Shown here: positions 61,579-64,000 of the stretch, piece by piece | Layout of the letters: each line of letters begins with the position of its first letter | Position numbering within the stretch: position 1 is the stretch's first letter | Origin: JAAYTD01 sp964472015 | GTDB taxonomy: Bacteria > Bacteroidota > Ignavibacteria > Kapaibacteriales > UBA2268 | Assembly (NCBI GenBank): GCA_964472015.1 | Contig: CAYYIP010000006.1 | Location: 1 to 64,000 of the forward strand | Reading direction: 5' to 3' | DNA length: 64,000 bases | The notes under the pieces: generated by a model | Databases searched by the model: none | Told to the model about the DNA's origin: nothing | The model's input: only the letters and a program-made list of their open reading frames with translations | Translations under genes and position numbers: made by a program

Positions 61579-63138
61579 ATGGTAATTGATAAATTGGATA
61601 ATAATTCAAAAATAAAAGCTCATAATTATAAACTTCATACAGTTAGTGATTACGTTAGTACAGATAAAGCAAATCCTAACTGTGCAGTTGTTGGTGCTTA
61701 TGGACATCCGCAAGCTGCTTTAATGACATATTATATGTTACACGCTTTACAACATCGTGGGCAAGAATCAACAGGTATTACATCTTTTTATAAATATAAA
61801 AAAAGTAATAATTTAGAAGAAAAACGGTATGCAAGTCATCATGCCCAAGGGTTAGTACTAGATGTTTTTTCTAATCCTAAAATTTTTACACATAAATTAA
61901 TAGGCGATATGGCTATAGGTCATAATAGATATGCTACAACGGGTGCAAATACTGTTAATAATATACAACCTTTAAATATGAGGTATCATTCGGGAATTTT
62001 ATCGGTTGCTCATAATGGTAATTTATCAAATACTAATACTTTAAGACGTCAATTACAGAAAAAAGGAACAATTTTTCATACAACTACTGATACTGAACTT
62101 TTTTTACATCTTATTGCTCATAGTAAAAAATCTACACAAATTGAACAAATTAAAGAAGCACTTTCTATTACAAAAGGTGCATTTTCTCTTGCTATTCTTA
62201 CAGAAAATGCTTTAATTGCAGCAAGAGATCCACATGGAGTAAGACCTTTAAGTATTGGAAGGAAACAATTAGAGGATGGACAATATGCTTATTTTGTTGC
62301 ATCTGAAACTTGTGCTTTTGATATTATAGGTGCAGAAGAAATAAAATCAGTAATGCATAATGAAATTGTTGTTATCGATAAAAATACAATAAAAACAGGT
62401 GAAATTCAATCTTTTAAAATACAAGAAGTTACGCCTGTTGCTAAACATTGTATTTTTGAGTATATTTATTTTGCTAGACCTGATAGTCGTGTTTTTGGTC
62501 ATAATGTAGATAAAATTAGAAGAAAATTAGGTAAAAGTTTGGCATCGGAAAAACCAGTTATAGCAACTGAGGATGGCAAAAAAGTTACAGTAATAGCTGT
62601 TCCTGATAGTGCTAATACAGCAGCACTAGGATATGCAAGAGCTAACCAAAAACAAGGGTATGAATCGGTTTTTGAAATTGGTTTAATAAGAAGTCATTAT
62701 GTTGGTAGAACTTTTATTCAAGCAGGAAAAGATAATCGTGAATTTAAAGTAAAAAGTAAATTTAATCCTGTTAAAGGAGTTATTGAAAATAGAAATATTG
62801 TTGTTATTGATGATTCTATTGTTAGAGGTACTACTTCTAAATCTCTTGTTAAATTACTAAGAACTGCAAATCCTGCTTGTTTACATATGAGAATTTCCTC
62901 GCCGCCTATTACTTCGCCTTGTCATTATGGTATGGATTTCCCTCATAAAAAAGAATTAATTGCTAATGCTTACGATAATGAAGATGAAACTGGTAAAGCA
63001 CTAGGTGTAGATTCTTTACATTATTTATCTATTGAAAAACTAATGGAATCAGTACCGTATGAAGAAGGAATTGACTATTGTACTGCTTGTTTTACTGGGG
63101 AGTATCCTATAGAGTTAGAACCTGAATTAGAACATTAA
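61579..63138 (+). CDS. purF: Amidophosphoribosyltransferase
   Basis: 519 residues. First committed step of purine synthesis: PRPP plus glutamine to phosphoribosylamine. The glutaminase nucleophile should be Cys34 (PNCAVVGAYGH), which implies removal of a 33-residue propeptide, longer than the ~11 residues of Bacillus PurF. LQHRGQES and GHNRYATTG follow. The phosphoribosyl site is IVVIDDSIVRGTTSK. The four [4Fe-4S] cysteines are present: KHCIFEYIYF, SPCHYGMDF, and the CTAC pair near the C-terminus. So this is the Fe-S, self-processing class. It is 38 bp before an acyl-CoA dehydrogenase gene. Confidence 0.96.
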   Translation: MVIDKLDNNSKIKAHNYKLHTVSDYVSTDKANPNCAVVGAYGHPQAALMTYYMLHALQHRGQESTGITSFYKYKKSNNLEEKRYASHHAQGLVLDVFSNPKIFTHKLIGDMAIGHNRYATTGANTVNNIQPLNMRYHSGILSVAHNGNLSNTNTLRRQLQKKGTIFHTTTDTELFLHLIAHSKKSTQIEQIKEALSITKGAFSLAILTENALIAARDPHGVRPLSIGRKQLEDGQYAYFVASETCAFDIIGAEEIKSVMHNEIVVIDKNTIKTGEIQSFKIQEVTPVAKHCIFEYIYFARPDSRVFGHNVDKIRRKLGKSLASEKPVIATEDGKKVTVIAVPDSANTAALGYARANQKQGYESVFEIGLIRSHYVGRTFIQAGKDNREFKVKSKFNPVKGVIENRNIVVIDDSIVRGTTSKSLVKLLRTANPACLHMRISSPPITSPCHYGMDFPHKKELIANAYDNEDETGKALGVDSLHYLSIEKLMESVPYEEGIDYCTACFTGEYPIELEPELEH

Positions 63139-63176
63139 TTATAATTAAATTTATATTTTAAAGGTATTAAAATAAT

Positions 63177-64000
63177 ATGTTAGAGTTAAAATTAACAGAA
63201 GAACAACGTTTATTACGCAAAACAATCAGAAGTTTTGTTATGACTGAATTAAGGCCTTTAGCATCAAAAATAGATATAGATGAAAAAATACCAATTCATA
63301 TAATAAAAAAAATAGGGGAATTAGGTATATTAGGTCTTCCTTTTCCTGTAGAGTATAGTGGATGTGGGTTTGGTGAATGTGGTTATTGTATAGCAGTGGA
63401 AGAAATAAGTCGAGCATGTTTATCTACAGCTACATTTATTGGAGCACATGTGTCAATAGCTAGTAATTCAATATATTTATTTGGAAATGAGGAACAAAAA
63501 CAAAAATATTTAACTGTTCTTGCTACAGGAGAAAAAATAGGTGCTTTTGCCTTAACAGAATCGCAAGCAGGTTCTGATTCATTTAATATAAATACAAAAG
63601 CAGAATTTATTTCTTCAAAAAACAAATGGGTAGTTAATGGTTCTAAACAGTGGATTTCTAATGCGCCAATAGCAAATATATTTGTTGTTTTTGCTCGTAC
63701 TAAAACAGGGATAAGTGCATTTATTATAGAGCGATATACTGAAGGTTTTATTATAGGTCCACCTGAGAAAAAAATGGGAATTAAAGGTAGTCAAACTTCA
63801 ACGCTGACTTTTGATAATGTACACATACCAAAAGAAAATTTAATCGGGTTAGATGGACGAGGTTTTTTAATAGCTATGAAAGCACTTGATGCAGGTAGAT
63901 TAGGATTAGGTGCTTCATGTTTAGGTGCTTGTAAAGAATTATTAAAAAAATGTGTAACCTATTCAAAAGAACGAAAACAGTTTAATGAATCTATTTCTAA
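63177..64000 (+). CDS. Acyl-CoA dehydrogenase (3' end outside window)
   Basis: 274 codons in frame from the ATG at 63177, continuing past the right edge. LTEEQRLLRKTIRSFV starts the N-terminal helical domain; FALTESQAGSDSF and WISNAPIANIFVVFA form the middle beta domain that holds FAD; GRGFLIAMKALDAGRLGL leads to the C-terminal domain, where YSKERKQFNESIS is the usual string. The catalytic glutamate would be beyond position 64000. It oxidises an acyl-CoA, short-chain type by general look. AAAGG precedes the ATG. Start spacing to purF is 38 bp. Confidence 0.93.
   Translation, partial: MLELKLTEEQRLLRKTIRSFVMTELRPLASKIDIDEKIPIHIIKKIGELGILGLPFPVEYSGCGFGECGYCIAVEEISRACLSTATFIGAHVSIASNSIYLFGNEEQKQKYLTVLATGEKIGAFALTESQAGSDSFNINTKAEFISSKNKWVVNGSKQWISNAPIANIFVVFARTKTGISAFIIERYTEGFIIGPPEKKMGIKGSQTSTLTFDNVHIPKENLIGLDGRGFLIAMKALDAGRLGLGASCLGACKELLKKCVTYSKERKQFNESIS

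Noticed and set aside
1..64000. A toxin-antitoxin, defence island or prophage in the window
   Set aside because: No integrase, nuclease-toxin pair, restriction enzyme, phage structural gene, transposase or repeat-spacer array was found on either strand.

Overview
This 64 kb window comes from a very AT-rich bacterial chromosome; by eye roughly three quarters of bases are A or T, and spacers are richer still. The lineage is most likely Bacteroidota or a close relative in the FCB group, such as the Chlorobi/Ignavibacteria/Kapabacteria side. The grounds are: a secreted subtilisin with a C-terminal tail that looks like a type IX secretion sorting domain; a PD40 propeller plus OmpA protein resembling PorE; TAnnTTTG promoter-like boxes; few strong Shine-Dalgarno sequences; an F1 epsilon subunit reduced to its beta-barrel; and a menaquinone pathway. 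Genus-level assignment is not possible from sequence reading alone. I saw no rRNA, insertion sequence, prophage, integrase or CRISPR array. The window is mostly housekeeping DNA with a few lineage-specific envelope genes.

Layout. 1-4.4 kb (mostly minus strand): pterin genes (folE and a PTPS), an M48 lipoprotein protease, a secreted SGNH-type protein, tRNA-Pro and a DUF2520 protein. 4.6-9.6 kb: ROK kinase, bifunctional-nuclease/UVR protein, tRNA(CAU), metK, a GT9 heptosyltransferase-like gene and a STAS anti-sigma antagonist. 9.8-14.1 kb: mutL-guaD and menG-menA. 14.3-23.1 kb: FemAB-like acyltransferase, dapA, thioredoxin lipoprotein, GlcD-like oxidase, aroC, GT4, CtlX-like hydrolase and isocitrate dehydrogenase. 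23.3-31.9 kb is the most lineage-specific part: a membrane-anchored unknown, an OmpA-family barrel protein, a broken DUF1207 outer-membrane gene, ssb, meaB and a PorE-like protein. 32-41 kb (minus strand): tyrS, a CPA2 antiporter, ddl, dnaJ, grpE and atpC-atpD-atpG. 41.3-47.7 kb: response regulator, pheT, a dolichyl-phosphate-glucose-type glycosyltransferase, rpoN and an Nfu scaffold. 47.8-51.7 kb (minus strand): DJ-1 protein, dCMP deaminase, a lipid methyltransferase, the rplT-rpmI-infC operon and cutA. 51.8-64 kb: small membrane protein, gpsA, nadK, prmA, a large subtilisin, a TPR protein, GT2, a very acidic small protein, LD-carboxypeptidase, purF and the start of an acyl-CoA dehydrogenase.

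How the parts relate. The two OmpA-family proteins (24193-26298 and 29200-31887) share a C-terminal architecture of OmpA-like domain, linker, OmpA-like domain, fused to different N-termini (beta-barrel versus PD40 propeller plus CRD-like domain). With the T9SS-type protease at 55 kb they point to a type IX secretion and outer-envelope programme. FolE plus a PTPS with the C-x5-HGH motif suggests a tetrahydrobiopterin-like pterin rather than queuosine. Transcription units mostly end in long, AT-only but perfectly paired hairpins, several of which are listed. The best candidates for something new are the twin-OmpA family with its Y_Y_Y-like neighbour, the aspartate/phenylalanine-rich 115-residue protein, the non-terminator 44-bp palindrome upstream of the small membrane protein, and the hairpin before rplT.
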